The notes under the pieces were generated by a model, which worked only from the letters and a program-made list of their open reading frames with translations, ran no database searches and was not told the origin of the DNA. A DNA stretch of 64,000 bases from DASSUW01 sp963730535. GTDB taxonomy: Bacteria; Actinomycetota; Thermoleophilia; Solirubrobacterales; Solirubrobacteraceae. Below are positions 7,965 to 15,992 of the stretch, piece by piece (positions within the stretch are counted from its first letter, which is position 1; each line of letters begins with the position of its first letter). Location: NCBI GenBank assembly GCA_963730535.1, contig CAVSRU010000007.1:310001-374000 (forward strand), given 5' to 3'. The translations under genes and the position numbers were made by a program.

Positions 7965-9407
7965 ATGTTCGTCAACACAATGCCGCGGTACGAGATCCTC
8001 AGCCAGGAGGCCATGGACACGCTCGACCGCGGGTGGCGGCGGATCGTGTCCGAGCTCGGCATCGAGTTCCTGCTCCCGGAGGCCGTCGAGCTGTTCCGCG
8101 CCGCCGGCCAGACCGTCGAGGGCGACCACCTGGTCAAGTTCGACCCCGAGTTCATCCTCGAGCAGGTCGCCAAGGCGCCCCGCGAGTTCGAGCTCCAGGC
8201 CCGCAACCCCGAGCGCAGCGCGCACATCGGGGGCGACCACATGGTGTTCTCGGCCGTCTACGGCCCGCCGTTCGTGCGCGAGGGCGCCGTGCGGCGCGAC
8301 GCGACGATGGCCGACTTCGAGAACTTCGTGCGGCTCTCGCAGTCGTTCGACGAGCTCGACTCGCCCGGCGGCACGATCGTCGAGCCCAACGACACGCCGC
8401 TCGACTCCCGGCACCTCGACATGGTCTACGCGCTGCAGACGCTGTCGGACAAGCCGTACATGGGCTCGGTGATCTCCGGCCCGAACGCGCTCGACACGAT
8501 CGAGATGGGGAAGATCGTGTTCGGCGGCGCCGACGCGCTCGAGCGCGCGCCGGTCTCGATCTCGCTGATCAACTGCAACTCGCCGCTGCGCTGGGACGAC
8601 CGGATGCTGAGCGCGATGGTCGAGTACAACCGCGCCGGCCAGGCCGTGGTGATGACGCCGTTCCTGCTCATGGGCGCCATGTCACCGGTCTCGATCCCGG
8701 CCACGCTCGTGCAGCAGATCGCCGAGGCGCTGTCGGGCATCGCGCTCTGCCAGCTCGTGCGGCCCGGGTGCCCGGTCGTCTTCGGCTCGTTCCTCTCGAA
8801 TACCGACATGCAGTCGGGCTCGCCCAGCTTCGGCACGCCCGAGTCGGCCATCGGGCTCCTCTGCACCGGACAGATCGCGCGCCACTTCGGGCTGCCGTTC
8901 CGCTCCGGCGGCGGGCTGACCGCGAGCCAGACGCCCGACGCCCAGGGCGCCTACGAGGCGCTGATGACGCTGCTCCCCACGTTCCTGGCCGGCACCAACT
9001 TCGTCATGCACTCCGCCGGCTGGCTCGAGGGCGGGCTGGTCTCCTGCTACGAGAAGTTCATCGTCGACATCGAGCTGCTGCGGATGCTGCGCCACGAGTT
9101 CACGCCGCTCGAGATCGACGAGGCGTCGCTCGCCTTCGACGCCCACCAGGAGGTCGGCTCGGGCGGGCACTTCCTCGGCGCCGCCCACACGCTCGAGCGC
9201 TTCCGCGAGTGCTTCTACCGTCCGCTGCTCTCCTCGACCGAGAACTTCGATCGCTGGACGCGCAACGGCGGGATGGACGCCGCCGCCCGCGCGGAGAAGA
9301 TCTGGCGCGAGACGCTCGAGCGCTACGAGGAGCCGCCGCTCGACGACGCGGTGCGAACCGAGCTCGGCGAATACGTGGTTCGGAGGCGCGCGGAGTTGGG
9401 AGACTGA
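7965..9407 (+). CDS. mtgB: MttB-superfamily methyltransferase, probable glycine betaine:corrinoid methyltransferase (MtgB-like)
   Basis: 480 residues, the usual length for the trimethylamine methyltransferase (MttB) superfamily, read through without any in-frame amber codon. It is therefore a non-pyrrolysine member, the class that includes glycine betaine methyltransferase MtgB. TIM-barrel family segments include GSVISGPNAL, a GSFLSNTDMQSGSP loop and a GGGLTASQTPDAQ stretch. The predicted reaction transfers one methyl from glycine betaine to Co(I) corrinoid, leaving dimethylglycine. The ATG at 7965 has no clear ribosome site, and a second ATG lies at 7980; a leaderless message is likely. It is followed after 4 bp by gntR. 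The substrate is inferred from neighbours; other quaternary amines such as carnitine or proline betaine remain possible. Confidence 0.8.
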   Translation: MFVNTMPRYEILSQEAMDTLDRGWRRIVSELGIEFLLPEAVELFRAAGQTVEGDHLVKFDPEFILEQVAKAPREFELQARNPERSAHIGGDHMVFSAVYGPPFVREGAVRRDATMADFENFVRLSQSFDELDSPGGTIVEPNDTPLDSRHLDMVYALQTLSDKPYMGSVISGPNALDTIEMGKIVFGGADALERAPVSISLINCNSPLRWDDRMLSAMVEYNRAGQAVVMTPFLLMGAMSPVSIPATLVQQIAEALSGIALCQLVRPGCPVVFGSFLSNTDMQSGSPSFGTPESAIGLLCTGQIARHFGLPFRSGGGLTASQTPDAQGAYEALMTLLPTFLAGTNFVMHSAGWLEGGLVSCYEKFIVDIELLRMLRHEFTPLEIDEASLAFDAHQEVGSGGHFLGAAHTLERFRECFYRPLLSSTENFDRWTRNGGMDAAARAEKIWRETLERYEEPPLDDAVRTELGEYVVRRRAELGD

Positions 9408-9411
9408 GCGC

Positions 9412-10062
9412 GTGGAGGCCGGCAACGGGCTGATCGCCGAACGGGCCTACGCCGAGCTGCGCTCGCGGATCGTCACGCTGCGGCTGCCGCCGGGGACGCT
9501 CCTGCGCGAGGACGAGCTGATGCGCGAGCTCGGGATCGGCCGGACGCCGCTGCGCGAGGCGGTCAAGCGGCTGGCGCTCGAGAACCTCGTCGCCGTGCAG
9601 CCGCGCAGCGGCACGTTCGTCACCGGCGTCGACGCCGCCGACATCATCCACATCTCCGAGGTCCGCGCGGAGCTCGAGGCCCAGGCGGCGGAGCTGGCGG
9701 CGCGGCGGATGGAGCCGGAGCTGCGCGAGCGCGCCCAGGCGATGCTCGACCAGGTCCGCGACCTCGAGCGCGCGGCGGTGACCGACGACCTGATGCGCCT
9801 CGACGAGTCGATCCACCGGCTGATCTGGGACGGCTCCCACAACCCGTACCTGATCGAGACGCTCGAGCGCTACTTCCAGCTCTCGCTGCGCGTCTGGTAC
9901 GTCGTGCTCGACCGCGTCCCGGGGCTGGGCGCCTCGGTCGTCGACCAGGCGCACCTGCTCGAGGCCATCCTCGACCGCGACCCGGTCCGGGCCCGGTCGC
10001 TGATGCGCGAGCACGTGCTCGCGTTCGAGCGCGAGATCATGGCCGCGTTCAGCCACGAGTAA
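9412..10062 (+). CDS. GntR-family (FCD subfamily) transcriptional regulator
   Basis: 216 residues. The N-terminal winged helix (about 5-72) carries the family recognition stretch ELGIGRTPLREAVKRL. The C-terminal all-helical FCD domain (about 80-210) carries acidic and histidine residues (LDESIHRLI, QAHLLEA, MREHV) of the sort that bind metal and carboxylate effectors. The GTG start lies 4 bp after the mttB-like stop, so it is cotranscribed with the methyltransferase. It is the best candidate to read the TGATATATCA palindromes found at four promoters of the locus. Betaine, dimethylglycine or another pathway acid may be the effector; neither point is shown by sequence. Confidence 0.87.
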   Translation: MEAGNGLIAERAYAELRSRIVTLRLPPGTLLREDELMRELGIGRTPLREAVKRLALENLVAVQPRSGTFVTGVDAADIIHISEVRAELEAQAAELAARRMEPELRERAQAMLDQVRDLERAAVTDDLMRLDESIHRLIWDGSHNPYLIETLERYFQLSLRVWYVVLDRVPGLGASVVDQAHLLEAILDRDPVRARSLMREHVLAFEREIMAAFSHE

Positions 10063-10273
10063 GTCAAAGTCAACTGCGGCTGGGTAGGGAGAGTGAGGGT
10101 GCCGGCGTCAAGGCGGGATTAGGTGTATGTCGGCGAAGCCGGGATCACCGAGATACACCTTTCTGCGCGTCTAGAGCACTTAGGTGTATCTGGGCGTTGG
10201 GGACGACATCGAAATACACCAAACCCCGGCTTCGCCACCCTCCCTACCCAGCCGCCGTTGACGTTCGTCGGCG
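10063..10273. repeat. Intergenic palindromic element, copy A, with terminal inverted repeats
   Basis: Fills the whole space between the convergent gntR and purU genes. The left end (about 10068-10107, containing CGGCTGGGTAGGGAG) is an imperfect inverted copy of the right end (about 10227-10273, containing CTCCCTACCCAGCCG and CCGTTGACGTTCG). Inside are two GGTGTAT...ATACACC hairpins (about 10122-10159 and 10182-10220). GGCGAAGCCGGG (10132-10143) also pairs perfectly with CCCGGCTTCGCC (10225-10236). Copy B at 52601 has the same ends but a different interior. No convincing gene is present. Confidence 0.75.
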
Positions 10274-11152
<879 letters not shown>

Positions 11153-11158
11153 CGAAAC

Positions 11159-11168
11159 TGATATACCA
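11159..11168. promoter_or_regulatory. TGATATACCA, putative operator between purU and the dehydratase gene
   Basis: One mismatch from the TGATATATCA palindrome at 3247. It lies in the 25-bp divergent spacer, 6 bp from the purU start and 9 bp from the dehydratase ATG, so one bound protein could control both. Confidence 0.5.
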
Positions 11169-11177
11169 GATCGCGCC

Positions 11178-12422
11178 ATGACCGCGCTCGACCCCGCGGA
11201 GCTGAGCGGGCAGGTCCTCGAGCGGCTCGCCGGGGGCGGGGCCGCAGAGGCCCGCGCCGCGATCGCGGACATCGCGCGCGAGACCCCGCTGCTCACGTCG
11301 CGCAGCCTCAGCGAGGCGTGCGGCGGCCACCTGCTGCTGAAGGCCGAGAACCTCCAGCGCACCGGCTCGTTCAAGCTGCGCGGCGCGCTGCACAAGATCG
11401 CCCGGCTGGGCGACGACGCCGCCCGCGGCGTGGTCGCCGGGAGCGCCGGCAACCACGCGCAGTCGCTCGCCTACGCCGCCCGCGCGCGCGGCCTGCCGTG
11501 CGAGGTGTTCATGCCCGAGGAGGCGGCGGTGGCCAAGGTGGCGGCCGTCGAGGGCTTCGGCGGGACGGTCCGGCTGGGCGGCGACTCGGTCGACGACTGC
11601 GTGGCGGCTGCGCGCGAGCGAGCGGCCGAGACCGGCGCCGCGTTCGTGCACCCGTTCGACGACCCGGACGTGATCCTCGGGCAGGCGACGCTCGGCCTCG
11701 AGCTGCTCGACGCCGTCCCCGACCTCGCCAAGGTCATCGTGCCGATCGGCGGCGGCGGCCTCGTCAGCGGCGTGGCCGGCGCCATCAAGGCGGCACGCCC
11801 GGACGTCGAGATCACCGGCGTGCAGGCCACCGCTTGCTCTCCCTACGCCCGCCCGGACGCAGCGGTCAGCACCGCCACGATCGCCGACGGCATCGCCATC
11901 AAGCGGCCGGGAGCGCTGACGCGCCCGCTCGTCGAGCGCCTCGTGGACGAGCTGTGCGTGGTCGGCGACGAGGAGGTCGCGGAGGCGATCGTGCGCCTCC
12001 TCGAGCGTGCGAAGCTCGTCGTCGAGGGCGCCGGCGCGGTCGGCGTGGCGGCGCTCCTCGAGGGGGTCGTCGCGCCCGCGCGCCAGGGCGCGACCGTCGT
12101 CGTGCTGTCCGGCGGCAACATCGACGCGGGGCTGCTGGCCGCCGTCGCCCGGCGGCACGAGACGGCGGCGGGCCGGCGCATGCGCGTGTTCACGCGGATC
12201 TCCGACCGCCCCGGCGGTCTCGCCGCCCTGCTCGCCGAGGTGGCGGCCACCGGCGGCAACCTCGTCTCGGTCGACCACGTGCGCGACGCGGTCCAGCTCA
12301 GCGTCCGCGAGACCGGCGTGGAGCTGACGATGGAGACGCGCGGTGCCCGCCACGCGGAGGCGATCATGGCGGGCCTCAAAGCCGCCGGCTACGGCGTCGA
12401 GAGCCTCGACGTCAGTCCCTGA
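11178..12422 (+). CDS. Threonine/serine ammonia-lyase with C-terminal ACT domain
   Basis: 414 residues. The PLP-fold type II catalytic domain (about 1-320) has the PLP lysine in TGSFKLRGA (Lys66), the SAGNHAQ substrate loop and the glycine-rich VPIGGGGLVSG loop. A single ACT-type regulatory domain (about 330-405) starts at RVFTRISDRPGG. The family deaminates threonine to 2-oxobutyrate or serine to pyruvate. In this locus serine deamination makes sense: glycine from betaine plus methylene-THF gives serine through hydroxymethyltransferase, then pyruvate. That role is inference; biosynthetic or catabolic threonine dehydratase is the alternative. The 3' end overlaps the metF-like gene by 11 bp, tail to tail. 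Confidence 0.85.
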   Translation: MTALDPAELSGQVLERLAGGGAAEARAAIADIARETPLLTSRSLSEACGGHLLLKAENLQRTGSFKLRGALHKIARLGDDAARGVVAGSAGNHAQSLAYAARARGLPCEVFMPEEAAVAKVAAVEGFGGTVRLGGDSVDDCVAAARERAAETGAAFVHPFDDPDVILGQATLGLELLDAVPDLAKVIVPIGGGGLVSGVAGAIKAARPDVEITGVQATACSPYARPDAAVSTATIADGIAIKRPGALTRPLVERLVDELCVVGDEEVAEAIVRLLERAKLVVEGAGAVGVAALLEGVVAPARQGATVVVLSGGNIDAGLLAAVARRHETAAGRRMRVFTRISDRPGGLAALLAEVAATGGNLVSVDHVRDAVQLSVRETGVELTMETRGARHAEAIMAGLKAAGYGVESLDVSP

Positions 12423-13263
12423 GCCGCTGGAGCGTGTGCTGCCGCCAGCGCTCGGTGCGCTCGAGCTCGTTGAACGTGTAGAAGTGGAACCCGCCCATCG
12501 CCGCCTCCGGGTCGCCGTACAGCGGGGCGAGGCCGCGCACGAGCGGGTCGGGCGTGAACGTCCGCGTCGCGAGGCGCCGGAGCCACCCGCGGTGCGCGCG
12601 CAGGAACCGCGCCGACTCGCCGAGGCCGATCTTCATCGAGATGCGCACCAACTTGGCGTTGTCGACGATCCCGGGCATCCCGATCCAGATCGGCAGGCCG
12701 GTTCCGCGCCCGCGCACGCGCGCGAACCAGACGCGGATCGTCTCGGGGTCGAAGCAGAGCTGGCTGACGATGTAGGTCGCCATCGGCGACTTCTCGAACA
12801 TCGCCCGGATCGTCGTGTCGTCGTCGATCAGGTGGTGGCTCTCCGGGTAGCCCGTGATGCCGATCTCGGCCAGCCCGTGGTCGCCCATCGCCGCGAGCAT
12901 CTCGGCCGCCCCCGAGAAGGCGCCGGGCTCCGGCGAGTCGCCGGCGGGCACGAACACCTCGCGCACGCCGTCGTTCCGCAGGCGCGCGAGGATCGCGTCG
13001 AGGTGCTCTGCATCGCGCACCAGCCGCGCGGAGAGGTGCGGCACCGCGGCGTACCCGCGCTCGACCAGCCCGGCGGCGACGTCGAGCGTCGCGTCGAGCC
13101 CGCGGGCCGGCGAGGCCGTGATCGTCACCTTCACCTCGCGCGGCACGTGGGCGGCTACCAGGTCCTCGATCCCCTCGAACGGCAGCACCTCGTAGCGGGG
13201 CCGAGAGAGATGGGCGAGCAGCGCCCGCCGCTGCCGCCCGTCGAGAGCGCCGGGCCGGAGCAT
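12412..13263 (-). CDS. Methylenetetrahydrofolate reductase-like protein (MetF family)
   Basis: 283 residues with a MetF-like TIM barrel: VKVTITASPARG near the N-terminus, ITGYPESHH, and SQLCFDPETI followed by GLPIWIGMPG, all of which have counterparts in MetF. In this cluster it probably works in the oxidative direction, turning 5-methyl-THF from MtgA into 5,10-methylene-THF. It starts with an ATG overlapping the aldehyde dehydrogenase stop (TGATG), so the two genes share one message and probably the TGATATATCT site. It is somewhat shorter than and diverged from E. coli MetF, consistent with a dedicated catabolic paralogue. A biosynthetic role cannot be excluded. Confidence 0.75.
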   Translation of the reverse strand: MLRPGALDGRQRRALLAHLSRPRYEVLPFEGIEDLVAAHVPREVKVTITASPARGLDATLDVAAGLVERGYAAVPHLSARLVRDAEHLDAILARLRNDGVREVFVPAGDSPEPGAFSGAAEMLAAMGDHGLAEIGITGYPESHHLIDDDTTIRAMFEKSPMATYIVSQLCFDPETIRVWFARVRGRGTGLPIWIGMPGIVDNAKLVRISMKIGLGESARFLRAHRGWLRRLATRTFTPDPLVRGLAPLYGDPEAAMGGFHFYTFNELERTERWRQHTLQRLRD

Positions 13264-14720
13264 CAAGGCGACAGCGTCACCGTCTGAAGCTCGGTGAAGG
13301 CGTCCATCACGTGAGTGCCGCCCACGCGCCCGATCCCGCTGTCGGTCCCCGCCCGGCCCCCGAACGGGAGGTGGGACTCCCAGTAGTTGGAGGACTCGTT
13401 GATGTTGACCCAGCCGGAGCGCACCTCGTCGGCGAAGCGCAGCCCGCCCGCGAGATCGCGCGTGAAGATCGCGGCCAGCAGCCCGTAGGGCGACGCGTTG
13501 GTGAGCTCGATCGCCTCGTCGAGGGAGCCGATCGACACGACGGGCGCGACCGGGCCGAACGTCTCCTCGGTGGCGACGCGCGAGTCGGCCGGCACGTCGA
13601 CGAGGACCGTGGCGTTCCAGTAGAGGTCGGTCGGGAAGCCGCCCGCCCGTGCGCCGCCCGCGACCACCTCGGCCCCGCGGTCGACCGCGTCGCCGACGTG
13701 CTCGTCCATCTTGACCGCCACGCCCTCGTTGTTCACCGGGCCCATCGTCGTGTCGCCCGCGAACGGATCGCCGAGCAGGACCTCCTGCGTGACGCGCCGG
13801 GCAAGCCGGTCGACGAAGTCGTCGCGCACCGCGCGGTGCACGAGCAGCCGCTCGCCCGCCGTGCAGCTCTGGCCGGCGCACAGGAAGCAGGCGGTGACCG
13901 TCGCCTCGACCGCGCGGTCGAGGTCGGCGTCGTCCATCACCACGACCGGGCCGTTGCCGCCCATCTCGATCACCACCGCCTTCCCGGCGGCCGCCGACGC
14001 GACCTTGCGGCCGGTGACGGTGGAGCCGATGAACGCCACCGCGCGCGTGCCCGGGTTGCGGGCGATCTCGTCGCCGACCTCCGGGCCCGGGCCGGTCACG
14101 AGGTTGACGACACCCGGCGGGAGGTCGGCCTCGGCCATGCACTCGGCCAGCGCCACCGCGCACACGGAGGTCGACGGCGCGGGCGTCCACACGACGGTGT
14201 TGCCGCACGCCAGCGCGGGGGCGAGCAGCTCGGCCGGCATCGTGTACGGCCAGTTCCAGGGCGTGATGATCCCCACCACGCCGCGGGCGCGGCGCACCAG
14301 CAGCACGCGCTTGTTGGGCGAGAACGAGTTCGGCAGCTCGCCGCCGAGCCGCTTGGCGTCCTCGGCCGCCATGCGCCAGTAGTCGACGAGCTCGTCGACC
14401 TCGTCGTAGGCCTCCGCCGCGAGGGGCTTGCCCTGGTCGAGCGTCAGCGTGCGCGCCAGCTCGTCGCGCCGCCGCTCGATCACGTCGCCGACAGCGTGCA
14501 TCTTCGCCGCCCGTTCGAAGGCGGTCAGCCGCGACCAGCCCTCGAACGCGCGGTCGGCGGCCGCGATCGCCCGCTGCGCGTCCGACCGGTCGCCCTGGGG
14601 AACCGCGCCGATCACTTCGCCGGTGGCGGGGCTGGCGGCTTCGGCGGTGGCGCCCGACGCCGCGGGCCCCCACTCGCCGTCGACGAACATCGAGAGGGTG
14701 CGGGCCTGGGTCGAGGTCAC
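13263..14720 (-). CDS. betB: Aldehyde dehydrogenase, probable betaine aldehyde dehydrogenase
   Basis: 485 residues of the NAD(P)-dependent aldehyde dehydrogenase superfamily. Visible are the TPWNWPYTMP cofactor region, AFIGSTVTGRKV, the general-base segment VIEMGGNGPVV, and the catalytic cysteine in CAGQSCTAGER. It would oxidise betaine aldehyde from the nearby choline dehydrogenase to glycine betaine. Substrate cannot be read from the sequence, and succinate semialdehyde or other aldehydes are possible. The GTG at 14720 is used as start; an ATG ten codons in is an alternative. A TGATATATCT site lies about 40 bp upstream, and the metF-like gene follows without a gap. Confidence 0.8.
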   Translation of the reverse strand: MTSTQARTLSMFVDGEWGPAASGATAEAASPATGEVIGAVPQGDRSDAQRAIAAADRAFEGWSRLTAFERAAKMHAVGDVIERRRDELARTLTLDQGKPLAAEAYDEVDELVDYWRMAAEDAKRLGGELPNSFSPNKRVLLVRRARGVVGIITPWNWPYTMPAELLAPALACGNTVVWTPAPSTSVCAVALAECMAEADLPPGVVNLVTGPGPEVGDEIARNPGTRAVAFIGSTVTGRKVASAAAGKAVVIEMGGNGPVVVMDDADLDRAVEATVTACFLCAGQSCTAGERLLVHRAVRDDFVDRLARRVTQEVLLGDPFAGDTTMGPVNNEGVAVKMDEHVGDAVDRGAEVVAGGARAGGFPTDLYWNATVLVDVPADSRVATEETFGPVAPVVSIGSLDEAIELTNASPYGLLAAIFTRDLAGGLRFADEVRSGWVNINESSNYWESHLPFGGRAGTDSGIGRVGGTHVMDAFTELQTVTLSP

Positions 14721-14759
14721 GAACCGGGCGTATCACGCGGCGGCGGCTCGTGTCAAGCC

Positions 14760-14769
14760 TGATATATCT
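14760..14769. promoter_or_regulatory. TGATATATCT, putative operator of the aldehyde dehydrogenase-metF unit
   Basis: Nine of ten bases match the palindrome at 3247. It lies 39 bp upstream of the aldehyde dehydrogenase start, in the divergent region shared with the transporter genes. Confidence 0.55.
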
Positions 14770-14860
14770 CGCCGGGCCGACATCGCTGCGGGCGCCGTCA
14801 CCGCCCGATGGAGGGTTGCCACCGCCTTTCCGGCTGGGGTAGGATCGCCTCGGATGGGGC

Positions 14861-14870
14861 TGATATATCT
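14861..14870. promoter_or_regulatory. TGATATATCT, putative operator of the ABC importer genes
   Basis: Same ten bases as the site at 14760, about 100 bp away in the same divergent spacer and 15 bp upstream of the ATPase ATG. Two copies in one spacer would allow separate or cooperative control of both units. Confidence 0.55.
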
Positions 14871-14885
14871 GCCTGGGCCCGGACC

Positions 14886-15992
14886 ATGACGACGGACGCA
14901 ACCGGAGCGGTCGGCGCCGCCCCGACCCCGTCGCCGCCGGAGGACGGCAACGGACGGCCGCTGCTCGAAGCGCGTGGCGTGTGGAAGGTCTTCGGGCCCC
15001 GCGCCGACCGCGTGGTCGGCTCGGCCGACGCGGACCTGTCACGCTCCGAGCTGCGCAAGAAGACCGGGTGCACGGTGGCCGTGCGAGACGTCTCGTTCGA
15101 GATCTACCCCGGCGAGGTCTTCGTGGTCATGGGCCTGTCGGGATCCGGGAAGTCGACGCTCGTGCGCACGCTGATCCGCCTGATCGAGCCCACCGCCGGT
15201 GAGATCCGGATCCTCGACCACGACGTCACGAGCGCCGACACGGCGGCGTTGCGGGACCTGCGCCGCCACACGGTCTCGATGGTGTTCCAGCACTTCGGGC
15301 TGCTCGCCCATCGCACGGTGATCGACAACGTCGCCTTCGGGCTCGAGATCCAGGGCGTGCCCAAGAGCGAGCGGCTGTCCCGCGCCGGCGAGGTCCTCAA
15401 GCTCGTCGGCCTCGACGACGTCGAGCAGTCGTTCCCGGACCAGCTCTCGGGTGGCATGCAGCAGCGCGTGGGCCTCGCACGCGCCTTCGCCGTCGAGCCG
15501 AAGCTGATGCTCTACGACGAGCCGTTCAGCGCGCTCGACCCGCTTATCCGCCGCGACATGCAGGACGAGGTCTGTCGGCTCCAGGACGAGACCGGCAAGA
15601 CGATGCTGTTCATCACGCACGACCTGCCGGAGGCACTGCGGCTCGGTGACCGCATCGCGATCATGCGCGACGGCGCCATCGTCCAGCTGGGCACGCCGGA
15701 GGAGCTGGTCGGGTCGCCCGCCGACGACTACGTCGAGAACTTCGTTCGCGACATCCCGCGGACGAACGTGCTCACGCTGCGCTGGATCATGCGCGAGCCG
15801 CGGCCTGACGAACTGAACGACGGGCCGGCGCTCGACGTCGGCACGATCGTCAAGGACGCGGTCGCGGTGGTCGCCGCCAGCGAGAGGCCGGTCCGTGCGG
15901 TCGAGGGCGACCGGGTCGTGGGAATCGTCGACCGCGCCTCGGTGCTGCACGCCATCGCCGGCGGCCGCGAGGACGCCGGTGGCGGTCGCTAG
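14886..15992 (+). CDS. proV: Glycine betaine/choline ABC transporter ATP-binding protein (ProV/OpuAA type)
   Basis: 368 residues. Motifs in order are Walker A GLSGSGKST, Q-loop VFQHFGLL, signature LSGGMQQR, Walker B LMLYDEPFSALD and the switch histidine in FITHD. The roughly 35-residue segment between the first strand and Walker A, with SRSELRKKTG, is characteristic of ProV/OpuAA rather than generic ABC ATPases. The last 60 residues resemble one CBS domain, which in OpuA senses osmotic or ionic state. It powers uptake through the fused permease encoded next (14-bp overlap). Uptake of choline or betaine as carbon and nitrogen source fits the locus; osmoprotection is an alternative use. Confidence 0.88.
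   Translation: MTTDATGAVGAAPTPSPPEDGNGRPLLEARGVWKVFGPRADRVVGSADADLSRSELRKKTGCTVAVRDVSFEIYPGEVFVVMGLSGSGKSTLVRTLIRLIEPTAGEIRILDHDVTSADTAALRDLRRHTVSMVFQHFGLLAHRTVIDNVAFGLEIQGVPKSERLSRAGEVLKLVGLDDVEQSFPDQLSGGMQQRVGLARAFAVEPKLMLYDEPFSALDPLIRRDMQDEVCRLQDETGKTMLFITHDLPEALRLGDRIAIMRDGAIVQLGTPEELVGSPADDYVENFVRDIPRTNVLTLRWIMREPRPDELNDGPALDVGTIVKDAVAVVAASERPVRAVEGDRVVGIVDRASVLHAIAGGREDAGGGR

Noticed and set aside
7965..9407. Pyrrolysine-containing trimethylamine methyltransferase
   Set aside because: There is no in-frame amber codon and no pylTSBCD genes in the window; the protein fits the non-pyrrolysine MtgB side of the family.
10063..10273. Cobalamin or glycine riboswitch for the betaine locus
   Set aside because: The element lies between two gene 3' ends, not upstream of a gene, and recurs unrelated to B12 or glycine genes; no B12-box was recognised.
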